Under the pieces are notes generated by a model, which saw nothing but the letters and a program-made list of their open reading frames with translations, had not been told where the DNA came from and searched no databases. A program made the translations under genes and the position numbers. From contig JAIRYH010000010.1 of assembly GCA_031267855.1 (NCBI GenBank), positions 1 through 6,044 of the forward strand: a stretch of 6,044 nucleotides of DNA, read 5' to 3'. Origin of the DNA: Prevotellaceae bacterium. Lineage in GTDB: Bacteria; Bacteroidota; Bacteroidia; Bacteroidales; UBA932. Position 1 is the stretch's first letter. Each line of letters begins with the position of its first letter. This document shows, one piece after another, positions 5,781 through 6,044 of the stretch.

Positions 5781-5942
5781 ATGACTGCGGAACCCCCCCT
5801 GATAAAACCCCATGAAAACCCTTACAGGGCGCTTGCGAAATTTGCGCAACCCTGCCGCAGGGCTTCCGCGGGCCCGCGGAACCTTCACGCCGCCGGATTC
5901 AGCCGGCGGAAAAGGGGGAGTCCGGCTTCTTTTGGGCTTTAG
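5781..5942 (+). CDS. Doubtful 53-codon ORF (hypothetical or remnant)
   Basis: The ORF opens with MTAEPPLIKPHENPYRALAK and then runs through the palindromic repeats, becoming Arg/Ala/Gly-rich; it ends at a TAG inside a palindrome arm. I do not recognise it. In its favour are the -7 box 27 bp upstream and a gene-like first 20 codons. Against it, more than half of its length is repeat DNA with no coding look. Another ATG at 5812 opens a different frame (MKTLTGRLRNLRN...) with equal claim. It may be the 5' stump of a gene broken by the repeat, or not a gene. Confidence 0.18.
   Translation: MTAEPPLIKPHENPYRALAKFAQPCRRASAGPRNLHAAGFSRRKRGSPASFGL
5850..5881. repeat. Palindrome pair, including an 18-bp perfect palindrome
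   Basis: CCCTGCCGCAGGG (5850-5862; 5-bp arms, 3-nt loop) is followed at once by TTCCGCGGGCCCGCGGAA (5864-5881), which equals its own reverse complement. Both are GC-rich and lie just left of the larger nested palindrome, as part of the same repeat block. Confidence 0.8.
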
Positions 5943-6009
5943 CCCTGCATGAGGGGCTAAAGCCCCCGAAATGGAGTGTCCCCTTTCATCCGTCGGCTGA
6001 AGCCGGCGG
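5890..6009. repeat. Nested 120-bp palindromic element (REP/MITE-like)
   Basis: Two 56-nt arms (5890-5945 and 5954-6009) face each other across an 8-nt loop. The outer 20-mers match in inverse orientation at 18 of 20 positions, and the inner 12-mers (GGGCTTTAGCCC against GGGCTAAAGCCC) match fully; the 24-nt spacers are only weakly related. Each block is also a hairpin by itself: CCGCCGG/CCGGCGG (5890-5909), GGGCT/AGCCC (5934-5945), GGGGCT/AGCCCC (5953-5966), and CCGTCGGCT/AGCCGGCGG with one G-T pair (5990-6009). It encodes no transposase. Confidence 0.8.
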
Positions 6010-6019
6010 CAATACAACG

Positions 6020-6044
6020 GCGACAGCCAACTTTTTACTTTCAA
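6020..6044 (+). repeat. Second copy of the GCGACAGCCAACTTT repeat (cut by window edge)
   Basis: The final 25 bases match 5694-5718 at 23 of 25 positions (TT for CA in the middle). In the first copy this sequence leads into the facing AAAGTTG array, so a similar array probably continues past the right edge. The two copies bracket the doubtful ORF and the nested palindrome. Confidence 0.8.

Overview
The window looks like chromosome from a member of the Bacteroidota, most likely Bacteroidales. Four signs support this. One gene encodes a type IX secretion system (T9SS) plug protein, a family known from this phylum. The gene pair rbfA / LolE-type permease is typical of the phylum. TAnnTTTG-type -7 promoter boxes stand in front of genes, with no obvious Shine-Dalgarno sequences. 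Short intergenic repeats (8-bp CACATYAN units, 7-bp AAAGTTG units, GC-rich palindromes) have a style often seen in these genomes. The genus cannot be given.

Layout. Minus strand, 642 down to 1: rbfA (ribosome maturation) followed 2 bp later by the start of a LolE/FtsX-like ABC permease that runs off the left edge. Positions 643-799 are a divergent control region with two back-to-back predicted promoters and a small 8-bp tandem repeat just before trpS. Plus strand, 800-3073: trpS (tryptophanyl-tRNA synthetase), then 12 bp later the exported T9SS plug protein, probably one transcript. Positions 3074-3607 are a 534-bp gap, AT-rich in large part. It holds a degenerate minus-strand reading frame, a good minus-strand promoter match, a pair of mutually exclusive hairpins and the promoter of the next gene. 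Plus strand, 3608-5596: a GH13 subfamily 8-type glycogen branching enzyme (glgB) with all catalytic residues present. From 5582 to the right edge the DNA is almost entirely repeats: an AAAGTTG array with a facing inverted copy (about 36-bp stem), a promoter-like box with a doubtful 53-codon ORF, an 18-bp perfect palindrome and a 120-bp nested palindrome.

The genes do not form one pathway. They are housekeeping functions (ribosome maturation, tRNA charging, envelope ABC transport, protein secretion, glycogen storage). I see no new multi-gene system. The parts least explained by known genes are the repeat block after glgB, whose first units supply the last codons and stop of glgB, and the hairpin/promoter cluster at 3387-3478.
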